Assembly: GCA_934234005.1 (NCBI GenBank)
Contig: CAKQHC010000049.1
Coordinates: 1-10,807 of the forward strand
Direction: 5' to 3'
DNA length: 10,807 nucleotides
Source: an uncultured Methanomassiliicoccales archaeon
GTDB lineage: Archaea > Thermoplasmatota > Thermoplasmata > Methanomassiliicoccales > Methanomethylophilaceae
In this document: piece by piece, positions 10,521 to 10,807 of the stretch
Numbering within the stretch: position 1 is the stretch's first letter
Layout of the letters: every line of letters begins with the position of its first letter
The notes under the pieces: model-generated
The model's database searches: none
Told to the model about the DNA's origin: nothing
The model's input: only the letters and a program-made list of their open reading frames with translations
Position numbers and translations under genes: made by a program

Positions 10521-10807
10521 ATGAATGAAGAAGCGGAGGAATTCAAATTGCTGATACCTCAGACGGGAAAAATCGATTTCAAAGAGATCCGTGACGGGAA
10601 CTACTATTACGTAGACAAATCGGAACTTATCTCGGATATTGTCGATGACGGAAACGGAGTGTATCTGTTTACCAGACCGAGACGTTTCGGAAAGACCCTC
10701 AACCTGTCGATGATTGATGCATTCTTCAACATGAAGTACAAAGGAAACACTTGGTTCGATGACCTGAAGGTCAGCGAACACGAGAACTGCATGAAACTAA
10801 AGAATTC
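10521..10807 (+). CDS. AAA-ATPase-like protein (PF09820 / DUF1703 type), N-terminal part
   Basis: Ninety-five codons of an open frame run into the window end without a stop, so the gene continues downstream. The visible part matches the N-terminus of the large family that combines an AAA-ATPase-like domain (PF09820) with a C-terminal PD-(D/E)XK nuclease-like domain (PF08011). Family hallmarks are the opening FKEIRDGNYYYVDKSELI (residues 20-37) and the phosphate-loop variant FTRPRRFGKTLNLSMI (50-65), in which the usual GxxGxGK is replaced by RPRRFGK, a normal feature of this family. The following FF-----G---F--L segment also fits. The start is supported by a TATA-like box 29 nt upstream. The family is common and often present in many copies in gut bacteria and archaea; its function is not established, with mobile-element or defence roles suggested. 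Whether the C-terminal nuclease domain is present cannot be seen. Confidence 0.85.
   Translation, partial: MNEEAEEFKLLIPQTGKIDFKEIRDGNYYYVDKSELISDIVDDGNGVYLFTRPRRFGKTLNLSMIDAFFNMKYKGNTWFDDLKVSEHENCMKLKN

Noticed and set aside
10802..10807. GAATTC at the very end as a sign of a cloned EcoRI fragment
   Set aside because: Further GAATTC sites occur inside the window (near 6256 and 10537), and the other end is not an EcoRI site, so a complete-digest clone end is unlikely.
1..10807. CRISPR arrays, tRNA or rRNA genes, insertion sequences
   Set aside because: I saw no regularly spaced direct repeats, no cloverleaf-like sequence, no rRNA signature and no transposase or terminal inverted repeats; the only long repeat is the intragenic module duplication at 8367-9185.

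Overview
The window looks archaeal, most likely a methanogen of the Methanomassiliicoccales / Methanomethylophilaceae type from a gut or similar habitat. Direct support: a diphthine synthase (archaeal/eukaryotic diphthamide pathway), an archaeal Trm5-type tRNA(m1G37) methyltransferase, TATA-like boxes about 25-29 nt before several start codons (leaderless-type promoters), and Shine-Dalgarno motifs (GGAGG, AAGGAG, GTGAT) at genes inside operons. No complete gene ends in TAG, which fits a pyrrolysine-using lineage but does not prove it. The order-level assignment is inference.

Layout. 2-442 (+): C-terminal end of an ABC-3 (ZnuB/MntB-type) metal permease, cut by the window start. 513-1001 (+): dCTP deaminase/dUTPase family enzyme. 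1028-2026 (-): Trm5-like methyltransferase, convergent with the previous gene across a hairpin capped by a TTCG loop. 2112-3163 (+): two unrecognised genes that are divergent tandem paralogues, possibly preceded by a 57-codon small ORF. 3225-9296 (-): the core of the window, an uptake locus. In transcription order it holds a membrane-anchored protein made of two copies of one ~130-residue module (8364-9296), a BtuF/FecB-type binding protein with an N-terminal beta-grasp-like domain (6950-8305), a 969-residue protein that joins an extracellular beta-grasp-like domain and a PQQ-like beta-propeller to a complete FecCD/BtuC permease (4048-6957), and a BtuD/FecE-type ATPase (3225-4055). 9530-10327 (-): diphthine synthase dphB. 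10521-end (+): start of an AAA-ATPase-like (PF09820/DUF1703 type) protein, cut by the window end.

How the genes work together. The three transporter genes overlap by exactly 8 nt at both junctions and so are almost certainly translated in a coupled way. The binding protein resembles BtuF (SLSPTITE and VGVDSYSNYP motifs), so a corrinoid such as cobalamin is the first guess for the substrate; iron chelates or haem remain possible. The domain at the N-terminus of both the binding protein and the permease fusion resembles the transcobalamin-like/DUF4430 beta-grasp fold by eye, and the duplicated surface protein may carry a more distant version. A corrinoid-capture system would make sense in a methylotrophic methanogen that depends on corrinoid methyltransferases. 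The permease-propeller fusion is the most unusual object in the window. A 22-bp inverted repeat sits directly upstream of the putative proximal promoter of this locus, and a hairpin between the surface-protein gene and the transporter genes could lower transcription of the latter.
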